DNA from: an uncultured Eubacteriales bacterium
GTDB taxonomy: Bacteria > Bacillota > Clostridia > TANB77 > CAG-508
Length of the DNA stretch: 16,500 bases
NCBI GenBank assembly: GCA_902766085.1
Contig: CACXCH010000083.1
Span: 1-16,500 of the forward strand
Direction of reading: 5' to 3'
Under the pieces are notes generated by a model. It searched no databases. It was not told where the DNA came from and saw only the letters and a program-made list of their open reading frames with translations. The position numbers were made by a program, and so were the translations under genes. Below are positions 1-7,214 of the stretch, in pieces. How positions within the stretch are numbered: position 1 is the stretch's first letter; each line of letters starts with the position of its first letter.

Positions 1-306
1 AGCTCCATCCATTTGTGCAGCACCTGTAATCATGTTCTTTACATAATCAGCGTGTCCTGGGCAGTCAACGTGAGCATAGTGACGTTTGTCAGTTTCATAC
101 TCAACATGGGCTGTGTTGATTGTAATTCCTCTTGCTTTTTCTTCTGGTGCACTATCAATTTGACTATAATCCTCAAATTGAGCTTTACCTTGTAAACTTA
201 ACCATTTTGTAATAGCTGCTGTTGTTGTTGTTTTACCATGATCAACGTGACCAATGGTTCCGATATTAACGTGTGGCTTGTTTCTAACAAATTTTTCCTT
301 AGCCAT
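1..306 (-). CDS. tuf: Elongation factor Tu, N-terminal 102 residues (3' end outside window)
   Basis: EF-Tu is the cytoplasmic GTPase that carries aminoacyl-tRNA to the ribosomal A site. The visible part holds the start of the GTPase domain: the P-loop GHVDHGKT at residues 19-26, the switch I region with RGITI at 59-63, and DCPGH at 81-85. All are canonical for bacterial EF-Tu. The ATG is preceded by AGGAGG at 315-320 with an 8-nt spacer, so the start is secure. The gene is cut by the left edge of the window and is not a pseudogene as far as can be seen. It follows fusA after a 203-base gap that carries its own likely promoter, so it is probably transcribed both with the str operon and alone. 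Confidence 0.97.
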   Translation of the reverse strand, partial: MAKEKFVRNKPHVNIGTIGHVDHGKTTTTAAITKWLSLQGKAQFEDYSQIDSAPEEKARGITINTAHVEYETDKRHYAHVDCPGHADYVKNMITGAAQMDGA

Positions 307-367
307 TTTAAATTCCTCCTTAAATTAATTTTATTAATAAAATATTAATATCACATTCTTGAGATTG

Positions 368-414
368 TTATAATCAAAGTACTGTTCTTTAATAAAAAAC
401 TCGGTTGATTATAA
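368..414 (-). repeat. Inverted repeat in the tuf leader
   Basis: Two perfect 10-base arms, TTATAATCAA at 368-377 and its complement at 405-414, are separated by 27 bases. If transcription starts near 418 from the adjacent promoter, the arms fall at the very 5' end of the tuf mRNA and could form a closing stem. Function is unknown. All-AT flanks make a chance repeat possible. Confidence 0.4.
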
Positions 415-424
415 GTTCATCCCT

Positions 425-453
425 ATTATAGCAGATTATATTTTCAACAATCT
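425..453 (-). promoter_or_regulatory. Likely tuf promoter (extended -10)
   Basis: On the minus strand an extended -10, TGC followed by a perfect TATAAT, lies at 425-433. Seventeen bases upstream is a poor -35 (AGATTG, 448-453), and extended -10 promoters tolerate this. It lies in the fusA-tuf gap and would give a leader of about 110 nt for tuf. Confidence 0.55.
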
Positions 454-509
454 CTTTTTCTTGCAATCATATTCTACAACATTTGAACTGAAATTGCAAG
501 TATAATTTT

Positions 510-2600
510 TTATTCTTGATTTTTACTTCTTGCAGTAACGATTTTATCAAGAATTGATTTTGGAACTTCTTCATAGTGAGATGGCTCCATTGAATATGTT
601 CCTCTACCTTGTGTTTTTGAACGAAGGTCTGTTGCATATCCAAACATCTCTGAAAGTGGAATAAATCCTCTTATAATTTGATCTCCACCTCTTGCTTCCA
701 TTCCTTCCATTCTACCACGTCTAGAATTAATGTCTCCAATAACATCTCCCATATATTCTTCAGGAACTGTTACTTCAACTTTCATAATAGGTTCTAGTAA
801 AACAGAATGAGCTTGTCTGCAGCCCTCTTTGAATGCCATTGAAGCTGCAACCTTGAAGGCCATTTCTGATGAATCGACTTCGTGATATGAACCATCAACT
901 AATGTACACTTGAAATCAATTACTGGATATCCAGCAAGTATACCTGTCATTGCTGCTTCTCTCATTCCATCCTCAACTGGCTTAATATATTCCTTTGGAA
1001 CAGCTCCTCCAACTATTTTGTTTTCAAATACTATTCCTGAACCTGGCTCTAATGGCTCCATTTCAAACCATACATCACCATATTGTCCATGTCCACCAGA
1101 TTGACGTACGAATTTGCCTTGAACTCTAACTTTGTTCTTAATTGTTTCCTTATAAGAAACTTGAGGCTTACCTTCTGTACATTCAACTTTAAACTCTCTT
1201 TTTAATCTATCTACAATTATATCAAGGTGTAATTCACCCATTCCAGCGATAATTGTTTGTCCAGATTCTTTATCAGTCCAAGTTTTAAATGTTGGATCCT
1301 CTTCTGCGAGTTTTGATAATGCTATTCCTAATTTTTCGCTATTGGCTTTGTCTTTAGGCTCGATTGCAATATCAATAACTGGCTCTGGGAATTCCATCTT
1401 CTCAAGAATAATTGGGTGATCAGGATCGCAAAGTGTATCACCTGTTGATACATCTTTTAGTCCTACTGCTGCTGCTATATCACCTGCATAAACCTTATCT
1501 AGGTCCTGTCTGTGGTTAGCATGCATTAATAGAATTCTTCCTATTCTATCCTTTTTATCCTTTGTTGCATTTAAAATTGTTGTTCCTGTATCACAAGTTC
1601 CTGAATAAACTCTAAAGAAACATAATTTTCCAACAAATGGATCAGTCATAATTTTGAATGCTAATGCTGCAAATGGAGCATCATCAGAAGTTTTTCTTTC
1701 AACTTCATTTCCATCTTCATCTACACCTTTAACATCTGGAATATCTGTTGGTGCTGGTAAATAATCAACTACAGCGTCAATCAATTCCTGTACACCTTTA
1801 TTTTTATATGAAGAACCACAAGTTACTGGAACTAAAGCATTAGCTAATGTTCCTTTTCTTAATCCCTTTTTGATTTCATCAGGTGTTAATTCTTCTCCGT
1901 CAAGATATTTCATCATTAAGTCATCATCTTGTTCTGCTGCGGCTTCAACCATTTCTTGATGATATTTGTTTGCCATATCAACTAAATCAGCTGGAATATC
2001 TTCTTCAACAAGCTCTTTTCCTTGATCCTCACTATGTTGAACAAAAGCTCTCATCTTAACTAAGTCAACTATTCCTTGGAATGTGTCCTCATTACCTATT
2101 GGTAATTGAATTGGAACAGCTTTGCAGTTAAGTCTTGTTTTCATTTGCTCAACGCAACCAAAGAAATCAGCACCTGTTGTATCCATTTTGTTAACATAAG
2201 CAATTCTTGGTACATGATATTTATCAGCTTGTTTCCAAACCGTTTCAGATTGTGGTTGAACTCCACCTTTTGCTGCTAAAACTAAAACAGCTCCATCAAG
2301 AACTCTAAGAGATCTTTCAACTTCTACAGTAAAGTCAACGTGTCCTGGTGTATCGATTATATTTATTCTATAACCTTTCCAATGGCAGGTTGTAGCAGCT
2401 GATGTAATTGTAATACCTCTTTCTTGCTCTTGAGCCATCCAATCCATTGTGGCTTCACCATCATGAACTTCACCAATTTTATGTGTTTTTCCTGTGTAGA
2501 AAAGTATTCTCTCTGTTGTTGTAGTTTTACCGGCATCAATGTGAGCCATAATTCCGATATTTCTAGTTTTCTCCAAAGGAAACTCTCTTCCGTTTGCCAT
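510..2600 (-). CDS. fusA: Elongation factor G
   Basis: EF-G is the 696-aa GTPase that drives translocation of tRNA and mRNA on the ribosome, and with RRF helps recycle it. The GTPase domain is canonical: P-loop AHIDAGKT at residues 19-26, the ERGITI switch I element near 60, DTPGHVDF near 82-89 and NKMD near 136. Domains II to V follow at full length. The late SGGHGQYG motif (domain IV) and the C-terminal MFGYATDLRSKTQGRG segment (domain V) are both present. An AGGAGA ribosome site sits just before the ATG. The gene lies 27 bases after rpsG in the classic str order, so it is cotranscribed with it. I see nothing unusual in the protein. Confidence 0.98.
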   Translation of the reverse strand: MANGREFPLEKTRNIGIMAHIDAGKTTTTERILFYTGKTHKIGEVHDGEATMDWMAQEQERGITITSAATTCHWKGYRINIIDTPGHVDFTVEVERSLRVLDGAVLVLAAKGGVQPQSETVWKQADKYHVPRIAYVNKMDTTGADFFGCVEQMKTRLNCKAVPIQLPIGNEDTFQGIVDLVKMRAFVQHSEDQGKELVEEDIPADLVDMANKYHQEMVEAAAEQDDDLMMKYLDGEELTPDEIKKGLRKGTLANALVPVTCGSSYKNKGVQELIDAVVDYLPAPTDIPDVKGVDEDGNEVERKTSDDAPFAALAFKIMTDPFVGKLCFFRVYSGTCDTGTTILNATKDKKDRIGRILLMHANHRQDLDKVYAGDIAAAVGLKDVSTGDTLCDPDHPIILEKMEFPEPVIDIAIEPKDKANSEKLGIALSKLAEEDPTFKTWTDKESGQTIIAGMGELHLDIIVDRLKREFKVECTEGKPQVSYKETIKNKVRVQGKFVRQSGGHGQYGDVWFEMEPLEPGSGIVFENKIVGGAVPKEYIKPVEDGMREAAMTGILAGYPVIDFKCTLVDGSYHEVDSSEMAFKVAASMAFKEGCRQAHSVLLEPIMKVEVTVPEEYMGDVIGDINSRRGRMEGMEARGGDQIIRGFIPLSEMFGYATDLRSKTQGRGTYSMEPSHYEEVPKSILDKIVTARSKNQE

Positions 2601-2627
2601 ATTCTTCTCCTTTCATTATTCTATTAA

Positions 2628-3098
2628 TTAGAATTTGTAATGAGCAAAAGCTTTATTAGCTTCAGCCATTTTGTGCATTTCTTCTTTCTTCTTAAATGCT
2701 CCACCATTTCCTTGAGTGGCATCAATGATTTCATTAGCTAGCTTTTCAGACATTGTTTTTTCATTTCTTTTTCTAGCATATAGAACTAACCATCTTAAAC
2801 CAAGAGTTTGTCTTCTCTCAGGTCTAATTTCTAGTGGAACTTGATATGTTGCACCACCAACTCTTCTAGCTTTTACTTCCAAAGCAGGCATTACATTATT
2901 TAATGCTTCCTCGAAAACTTCTAGAGGTTCTCTTCCTGTTTTTTCTTTTATAATGTCAAATGCATCATAAACTATTTTTTGTGCAACAGTTTTCTTACCA
3001 TCTAGCATAACATTGTTAATTAACTTTGTAACAACTTTGCTATTGTAGATTGGATCTGCTAAAACTTCTCTTTTTGCTATAAATCCTTTTCTTGGCAC
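2628..3098 (-). CDS. rpsG: 30S ribosomal protein S7
   Basis: S7 is the 156-aa protein that nucleates assembly of the 30S head and contacts the 3' domain of 16S rRNA. The sequence is full length, with the basic N-terminal MPRKG, the LMLDGKK-like helix region near residues 28-36, the RVGGATYQVP beta-hairpin near 78-87, and the C-terminal AHYKF. The start is GTG at 3096-3098, supported by a strong AAAGGAGGG site a few bases upstream. It is followed closely by fusA. The gap of 165 bases before it (after rpsL) is long for this operon and holds hairpins and a possible promoter. Confidence 0.98.
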   Translation of the reverse strand: MPRKGFIAKREVLADPIYNSKVVTKLINNVMLDGKKTVAQKIVYDAFDIIKEKTGREPLEVFEEALNNVMPALEVKARRVGGATYQVPLEIRPERRQTLGLRWLVLYARKRNEKTMSEKLANEIIDATQGNGGAFKKKEEMHKMAEANKAFAHYKF

Positions 3099-3123
3099 TA
3101 TTCTTCCCTCCTTTATAATATTT

Positions 3124-3181
3124 GGCTTTAATAAGCCCTAGGTACTCTTAGAAAATTTTTACTTTCTACTTCAAAATTTTC
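3124..3181 (-). promoter_or_regulatory. Structured leader in front of rpsG
   Basis: Two inverted repeats stand between rpsL and rpsG. GGCTT/AAGCC with a 4-base loop is at 3124-3137, just before the rpsG ribosome site. A perfect 9-base pair of arms, GAAAATTTT and its complement, is at 3151-3159 and 3173-3181. In E. coli, S7 represses str translation by binding the rpsL-rpsG intercistronic region. These hairpins are at the equivalent place, but no sequence similarity to the E. coli site is claimed. Confidence 0.4.
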
Positions 3182-3200
3182 TACGTATAGCGCAATTTAT

Positions 3201-3230
3201 TTTATAATTTAAGTACTACTTAATTATCAA
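3201..3230 (-). promoter_or_regulatory. Possible internal promoter for rpsG-fusA
   Basis: On the minus strand TTGATA (3225-3230) and TATAAA (3201-3206) are 18 bases apart, each matching five of six consensus bases. This would start a transcript in the rpsL-rpsG gap, upstream of the two hairpins. Such matches are common in AT-rich DNA. Confidence 0.4.
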
Positions 3231-3263
3231 TTTATTGCACTATTAAATGAAGCTAATAAAACT

Positions 3264-3677
3264 TTATTTCTTTGGTTTTTTTGCTCCGTACTTTGATCTT
3301 CCTTGCATTCTGTCCTTAACACCTGCTGTATCAAGTGTTCCTCTGATGATGTGGTATCTAACACCTGGAAGGTCCTTTACTCTTCCACCTCTTATAAGAA
3401 CAACGCTATGCTCTTGTAAGTTGTGTCCAATTCCTGGAATGTAAGATGTAACTTCATAGCCATTTGATAATCTAACTCTGGCAACTTTTCTTAAAGCTGA
3501 GTTTGGCTTTTTAGGTGTAACTGTTTTTACAACTGTGCATACACCTCTCTTTTGAGGGGCTCTTGAATTGGTTTGTCTGCTCTTCATTGAGTTGTATCCG
3601 TGTTGTAAAGCTGGTGATTTAGATTTAGCTTTTGAAGTTTGTCTACCTTTTCTTACTAATTGATTAATTGTTGGCAC
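3264..3677 (-). CDS. rpsL: 30S ribosomal protein S12
   Basis: S12 (137 aa) lies at the decoding centre and controls translational accuracy. Family signatures are all present: TPKKPNSALRKVARVRLSNG at about residues 54-73, GEVTSYIPG-type strand, GHNLQEHSVVLIRGG and RVKDLPGVRYH, and a basic C-terminus ending KKPKK. The two lysines that are changed in streptomycin-resistant mutants, one in TPKKPNS and one in RVKDLPG, are both lysine here. The length reflects the short N-terminal insertion usual in Firmicutes. The start is GTG at 3675-3677, with an AAGGAGGTG ribosome site that abuts the T-run of a terminator-like hairpin. It is the first gene of the str operon, behind a near-consensus promoter. 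Confidence 0.98.
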   Translation of the reverse strand: MPTINQLVRKGRQTSKAKSKSPALQHGYNSMKSRQTNSRAPQKRGVCTVVKTVTPKKPNSALRKVARVRLSNGYEVTSYIPGIGHNLQEHSVVLIRGGRVKDLPGVRYHIIRGTLDTAGVKDRMQGRSKYGAKKPKK

Positions 3678-3694
3678 TTAAATTTCACCTCCTT

Positions 3695-3739
3695 AAAAAA
3701 ATAACAATGTTACTTTTTACCTAAAGTAACATTGTTATT
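3695..3739 (-). terminator. 17-bp hairpin plus T7, overlapping the rpsL promoter
   Basis: Arms 3700-3716 and 3723-3739 are perfect 17-base complements with a 6-base loop. On the minus strand they are followed by a run of seven T (3701-3695), the form of an intrinsic terminator, so it should end transcripts arriving from the coiled-coil gene. The T-run directly abuts the rpsL ribosome site. The upstream arm also includes part of the rpsL -10 box, so a transcript starting at that promoter contains only the upper 8 bp of the stem. Confidence 0.75.
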
Positions 3740-3765
3740 GTATCATCAAAAAATGCTTTTGTCAA
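3737..3765 (-). promoter_or_regulatory. str operon (rpsL) promoter
   Basis: On the minus strand there is a perfect -35 TTGACA (3760-3765), a 17-base spacer, and -10 TACAAT (3737-3742) preceded by TG, making it an extended -10. The predicted start is near 3730 (a G), about 53 nt before the rpsL GTG. It is the strongest promoter candidate for the operon and overlaps the long palindrome. Confidence 0.85.
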
Positions 3766-3874
3766 TTAGTTTTATTAAGATTTTGGCAGTATTGGTTACA
3801 GGTATTGCAAATTCTTAATAAGGCTCATAATCAATTTTAAGTAATACTATTCATATTTTCAAATATTTTTGTAA

Positions 3875-5011
3875 TTATCTGCCTTCATCGTCTCTTGATG
3901 TGTCATGTGGTTGTCTAGCATTTTTTAATTGTTCTTTTTGTATATCGTTAACCATATTTCTAACATCTACATTTTTTAGACTATCTCTAAATTTATTGTC
4001 ACTTATGTCAGATTCTGTTTCTTGTCTGTTTTCTTCAGTCTCCTGAGGTTGAGGTACATTTTGTCTGTTTCTCCAGTTTCTATATGTTTGAATAGGATGT
4101 CTAATTGCATTCAAAAACTTTCTGAAACCTCCTACATTATTGGTAAGTGCCATTGATGTTGTTTGCATTTCTGGTGTTGTTGATAACTCTGTTTCCAAAG
4201 CTGCTGAATATTGATGTAAATTTTTTCCTATTACTTTTATTTTCTTATTAGTCCTTTTTAAAGATTTTTCAAACGTACTTTTTAAATCTTTTTCTCCTTT
4301 TGTGACAATAATTCCACTTTGTTCAACGGAGTCAATTGATGAATCAATGGTATCTTCAGTAAGATTTTCTATACCTTTTCTTTTAGCATGAGTAATTATA
4401 GCTGTTTTTAAATTTTGGTACTTTTCTTTTTGTTTTTTTATCTTTTCATTGATTTTGTTTTTTTCGTCATTACTAGTAGCCTTTGCAAGGTCATCATTTA
4501 ATTTTTTAATTTCCTCTTTAGCGTTTAATAATCCTTTATAGTTTTTAGCTATGTCTGCGTCATTATTGCATAATGTTTGCATAGTTTGTAATTTTGTGAC
4601 ATTATTTCTAAGTTTTTCAATCTCTTTATTGTCTTTGTTTATTTGTCTTTCATATCTTTTTTGTAGAACACTTTTCAAAAATTCTCCCATCTCTGGATCA
4701 TTTTTAACTCTGTCATTCAAACTATTAATGCTTTCTTGTAAAACGCTAACATTTGCTTTGCTTTGTTCCACATCTGCCTTGCACTTTTCAAAATTTGCTT
4801 TTAGCTTAGCGATTTCTTCCTTTGCAATTTTTGCTCCTTTAGCATCATGATTTGCATTAGCATTGTCAAGTTCATTTTTCTCGTTTTTTAATGATTTCAA
4901 TGAATTATTGTAATCAATTCTTTTTTGTGCAAGATCTTTTTTTGCAGCCTCTAGCTGGCTTTTTTGGCTAGCATACATTTGAGCTATTGTGTTCAATTCT
5001 TGGTTATTCAT
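3875..5011 (-). CDS. Coiled-coil protein of unknown function, 378 aa
   Basis: I do not recognise a family. The start MNNQELN at 5009-5011 is chosen because GGGGAGGAG lies about 9 nt upstream. An in-frame ATG at 5065 would lie inside the preceding small gene and lacks such a site. Residues 1 to about 205 are highly charged, Lys/Glu/Asn-rich heptad-like helix with a few breaks, so a long coiled coil is likely. Residues 207-290 are mixed. Residues 296-317 (FRKFLNAIRHPIQTYRNWRNR) are basic and amphipathic, a possible membrane- or nucleic-acid-binding helix. The rest is polar and probably disordered, ending RDDEGR. There is no signal peptide or membrane segment, so it should be cytoplasmic. It is the second gene of an operon with a 58-aa acidic protein. 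The membrane protein upstream also ends in DEGR. Confidence 0.8.
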   Translation of the reverse strand: MNNQELNTIAQMYASQKSQLEAAKKDLAQKRIDYNNSLKSLKNEKNELDNANANHDAKGAKIAKEEIAKLKANFEKCKADVEQSKANVSVLQESINSLNDRVKNDPEMGEFLKSVLQKRYERQINKDNKEIEKLRNNVTKLQTMQTLCNNDADIAKNYKGLLNAKEEIKKLNDDLAKATSNDEKNKINEKIKKQKEKYQNLKTAIITHAKRKGIENLTEDTIDSSIDSVEQSGIIVTKGEKDLKSTFEKSLKRTNKKIKVIGKNLHQYSAALETELSTTPEMQTTSMALTNNVGGFRKFLNAIRHPIQTYRNWRNRQNVPQPQETEENRQETESDISDNKFRDSLKNVDVRNMVNDIQKEQLKNARQPHDTSRDDEGR

Positions 5012-5030
5012 CTCTTTTTCTCCTCCCCAA

Positions 5031-5207
5031 TTATTGTAAATCATCATCTTCTTCAGATGATTCACTTAAAATTTCATCACATTCATCTATAATGTTATCA
5101 TAATCGTCAATCAATTTGTCATACTCCATTGATACCTCATCGACATCAGCTTTTAAATCAGCTATATCAGTAGCTAATTGTATTTTTTTTGTTTCATTAT
5201 CTTCCAT
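5031..5207 (-). CDS. Very acidic small protein, 58 aa, unknown function
   Basis: The ATG at 5205-5207 has a good GGAGG site 6-7 nt upstream and lies about 30 nt after the predicted start of a perfect-consensus promoter, so this is very likely a real gene. The product begins MEDNETKKIQLATDIADL and ends ESSEEDDDLQ. By hand count it has 14 Asp and 9 Glu against 4 Lys, so its net charge is near -19. It looks like one or two short helices with a heptad-like pattern, with no signal peptide and one cysteine. The stop is 19 bases before the start of the Lys-rich coiled-coil gene, so the two are almost certainly cotranscribed. Opposite charges suggest, but do not show, that the two proteins bind each other. 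Confidence 0.75.
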   Translation of the reverse strand: MEDNETKKIQLATDIADLKADVDEVSMEYDKLIDDYDNIIDECDEILSESSEEDDDLQ

Positions 5208-5242
5208 ATTTTTCCTCCGTACTTTTAAATTTAATCGATTTT

Positions 5243-5271
5243 ATTATACCATTAGCTAAATTTTATGTCAA
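5243..5271 (-). promoter_or_regulatory. Perfect-consensus promoter of the acidic/coiled-coil operon
   Basis: On the minus strand there is TTGACA (5266-5271), a 17-base spacer, and TATAAT (5243-5248) with TGG in front of the -10. All twelve consensus bases match and the -10 is extended, so strong constitutive expression is expected. The predicted start is near 5236. Confidence 0.9.
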
Positions 5272-5317
5272 TAGTTTTTGTTTATGTAAATTTATCTTGT
5301 GTATTTCTATATAAATT

Positions 5318-6871
5318 TTATCTTCCTTCGTCAATCACTTCTTTTACAGGTGTATCTTTTTCTTTTAATATCATTCCCCTTATCATACCTTTTTTCATCT
5401 GAACTGTTCTAGTTGAAAAATCTAATGTGTTATTTACATATTCTCCAAGTAAATCTACATATTCTTTTATTTGATCATCGCTACTATAGTAATCTCCATT
5501 ATAAGATTCTATTTCTTCCATCTTTTTATTCAATTTACTTAAAGTTGTTTCTTGATCTTTTCGGTATTTTTCAATATCTGCATTTTTCTTAGGTTCCGCT
5601 ATTTTTTCATCGTCAGCATTTTTTATTACATAATTTTTTGAAGAATCAAATTCTACTTCTTCAGCTTGTTCTTGATAATCGAGTATTGTTCCTCCATCTC
5701 CACTTTCTTCCGCTTCTTTTTGCAATTCGTAATTCTTCCATTCATTGTATCCACTGCAAATTTCATCTTGAAGAACAAGCTCCGATAAAATTTTTGCTTC
5801 TCTTTGCATACTTTTTAATGTAGCAACTTTAGGAATTTCTTTTTGATATAAATCAATTTTTGATTTTAAATCAAGATACAATCCTGATGTACCATTATTT
5901 TCAATAATGTTTATAGTTTCTTTATCAATTCTTTCATTAAGAAGCCCATTATTCTTCAAGTTCTGTATTTTAGTTCTACTTTCTTCATCAGTTAAGAAAT
6001 CATTATAATCAAGTCCTTTGTCTACGGCATCTTCATAACTTGTAACATAGTTTTTATTATGGTTATAATCGTAAACTCCTTTTGCCGTAATTGCTGCACC
6101 TAATGAAGCAATTATTAACCCAATAATTATTTTTATTTTGAATTTTTTCTTGCTTTTTTTGTATCCTGAAATTTTACGTTTTTTATGAGTTTTTGTATTC
6201 TGTTTTATTCTATCATTTTTATGTTCTTTTTGATTTTTTCCTTTTTTCTTTCCACTATTTGTTTCTTTCTCATAACCTACAGAATCTATTATATCCCTTT
6301 CTCTGCGACATGTCATAAATGAAGGAATATCTATTTCTGGCTTCCTTGCTTTTTCTTCATTTTTATAATTTGTTACAGGCATTTTGTTTTTTGTAGCTGG
6401 TTGCTCACTTCTTTTTCCCACATTCTGTTCATTAGCTTCTGCTTGTCTAGTTTTTTCCATATATTTTTGTTTTAATTTTCTCAAAGAAGTTTTTTCAGCA
6501 AGTTTATCTAACTCTGTTATTATCTCTTTTTCACAGAGGTCATTTGATTTTTTATGTGCATCTTTTCCATTAAGGTTCTTGTCAACAATGTCCATTAATG
6601 CCTTTGTTACTTCTTTTTCATCCAATTGCCTTGCTAAGCTTTCTCTACTATCTTTTTCGTCACAAAATAATCTACAATATTCATCAAATAATTTTCTAGT
6701 ATCATAGAAGACATAAGTTTCGTCATCTAGATGTCCATTATAAAATTCCTTATTTATTTTTTCAATATCTCTTAAATAAAGCTTAGCTCCTTCTGGGGTA
6801 TTCTTTTTTATAAATACTTGTGATTGTTTAAAATTTGGATAAATTTTTTCACTTTCTTTGTCTTTAAACAT
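5318..6871 (-). CDS. Single-pass membrane protein of unknown function, 517 aa
   Basis: I do not recognise a family. Residues 1-200 are soluble, charged and helical, with Cys at 66, 70 and 113. Residues 204-247 are extremely basic (runs of Lys). They lead into one hydrophobic segment at about 248-264 (IIIGLIIASLGAAITAKG). By the positive-inside rule the N-terminal part is cytoplasmic and residues 270-517 are outside. The outer part is acidic, helix-rich and possibly coiled-coil (340-370 and 430-455). The C-terminus is VIDEGR, and the last four residues are shared with the coiled-coil gene downstream. The start ATG has no ribosome site next to it. A GAGGAAAGGA site lies about 48 nt upstream with a hairpin between, and an in-frame TAA two codons before the ATG rules out a longer product. 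It has its own promoter. A division, secretion or envelope scaffold role is possible but not shown. Confidence 0.78.
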   Translation of the reverse strand: MFKDKESEKIYPNFKQSQVFIKKNTPEGAKLYLRDIEKINKEFYNGHLDDETYVFYDTRKLFDEYCRLFCDEKDSRESLARQLDEKEVTKALMDIVDKNLNGKDAHKKSNDLCEKEIITELDKLAEKTSLRKLKQKYMEKTRQAEANEQNVGKRSEQPATKNKMPVTNYKNEEKARKPEIDIPSFMTCRRERDIIDSVGYEKETNSGKKKGKNQKEHKNDRIKQNTKTHKKRKISGYKKSKKKFKIKIIIGLIIASLGAAITAKGVYDYNHNKNYVTSYEDAVDKGLDYNDFLTDEESRTKIQNLKNNGLLNERIDKETINIIENNGTSGLYLDLKSKIDLYQKEIPKVATLKSMQREAKILSELVLQDEICSGYNEWKNYELQKEAEESGDGGTILDYQEQAEEVEFDSSKNYVIKNADDEKIAEPKKNADIEKYRKDQETTLSKLNKKMEEIESYNGDYYSSDDQIKEYVDLLGEYVNNTLDFSTRTVQMKKGMIRGMILKEKDTPVKEVIDEGR

Positions 6872-6882
6872 TTTTTATAATA

Positions 6883-6930
6883 TAATCAATTATTTTAGAT
6901 GTATTAATTAATTGATTAATTCCTTTCCTC
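6883..6930 (-). promoter_or_regulatory. Ribosome site separated from its ATG by a hairpin
   Basis: On the minus strand the site GAGGAAAGGA (6930-6921) is followed after 2 nt by arms 6918-6909 and 6892-6883, a perfect 10-bp stem with a 16-base loop. The ATG comes 11 nt later. Folding would bring the site to about 13 nt from the start codon, so it may replace the missing adjacent ribosome site. Confidence 0.5.
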
Positions 6931-6953
6931 TTATTTTTTGTAAAACTTCTATA

Positions 6954-6982
6954 ATTATAACACAAATTATTTAAATTGTAAA
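6954..6982 (-). promoter_or_regulatory. Promoter of the 517-aa membrane protein gene
   Basis: On the minus strand there is TTTACA (6977-6982), a 17-base spacer and a perfect TATAAT (6954-6959) preceded by TGT, an extended -10. The predicted start is near 6947, giving a leader of about 75 nt that contains the displaced ribosome site and hairpin. Confidence 0.8.
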
Positions 6983-7168
6983 TATTATGTAAACATTTTA
7001 TATATATCAATTATTATGTTTACTATTCAGTAAAAACCCCTTTAATAAAAAAAGAAAAAATAAACAATTGCTTTTGAAAAAAATACGGCGATTTGAATGA
7101 AAGTTCAAAAGTATTTTTGGAAAAGGTTTTCGTTTATTTTTCAATTTAAAGTCTTATAAATATTAATT

Positions 7169-7203
7169 ACTGAACTGTGACTATAAAAATGTTACAGTTC
7201 AGT
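7169..7203 (-). terminator. Hairpin after the helicase gene, weak terminator
   Basis: ACTGAACTGT (7169-7178) and ACAGTTCAGT (7194-7203) are perfect 10-base complements, 12 bases after the helicase stop. The tail on the minus strand is AT-rich but lacks a solid T-run, so termination may be partial. It could also act as a 3' stability stem. Confidence 0.5.
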
Positions 7204-7214
7204 AGATTTTATAG

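Larger units (their letters stand above)
6872..7214. other. 343-base gene-free stretch upstream of the membrane protein
   Basis: It holds the displaced ribosome site and hairpin of the membrane protein gene, that gene's promoter (6954-6982), and the hairpin after the helicase (7169-7203). Between about 6990 and 7165 I see only AT-rich DNA with A- and T-runs. It also has overlapping short complements, such as CTTTTGAA (7071-7078) against TTCAAAAG (7104-7111) and AAAAATAC (7079-7086) against GTATTTTT (7111-7118). These are mutually exclusive pairings with no recognised identity. Confidence 0.6.

Noticed and set aside
2424..2627. Plus-strand frames opposite fusA, the helicase, tex and the por genes
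   Set aside because: They lie antisense to strongly conserved genes, lack ribosome sites, and have compositions expected of reversed codons.
5012..5065. Longer N-terminus (18 extra residues) for the coiled-coil protein
   Set aside because: The extension overlaps the end of the acidic small gene and covers the strong GGGGAGGAG site that serves the ATG at 5011.
7071..7118. Possible riboswitch between the helicase and membrane protein genes
   Set aside because: The complements are short, AT-rich and mutually overlapping, and no known aptamer signature is recognisable.
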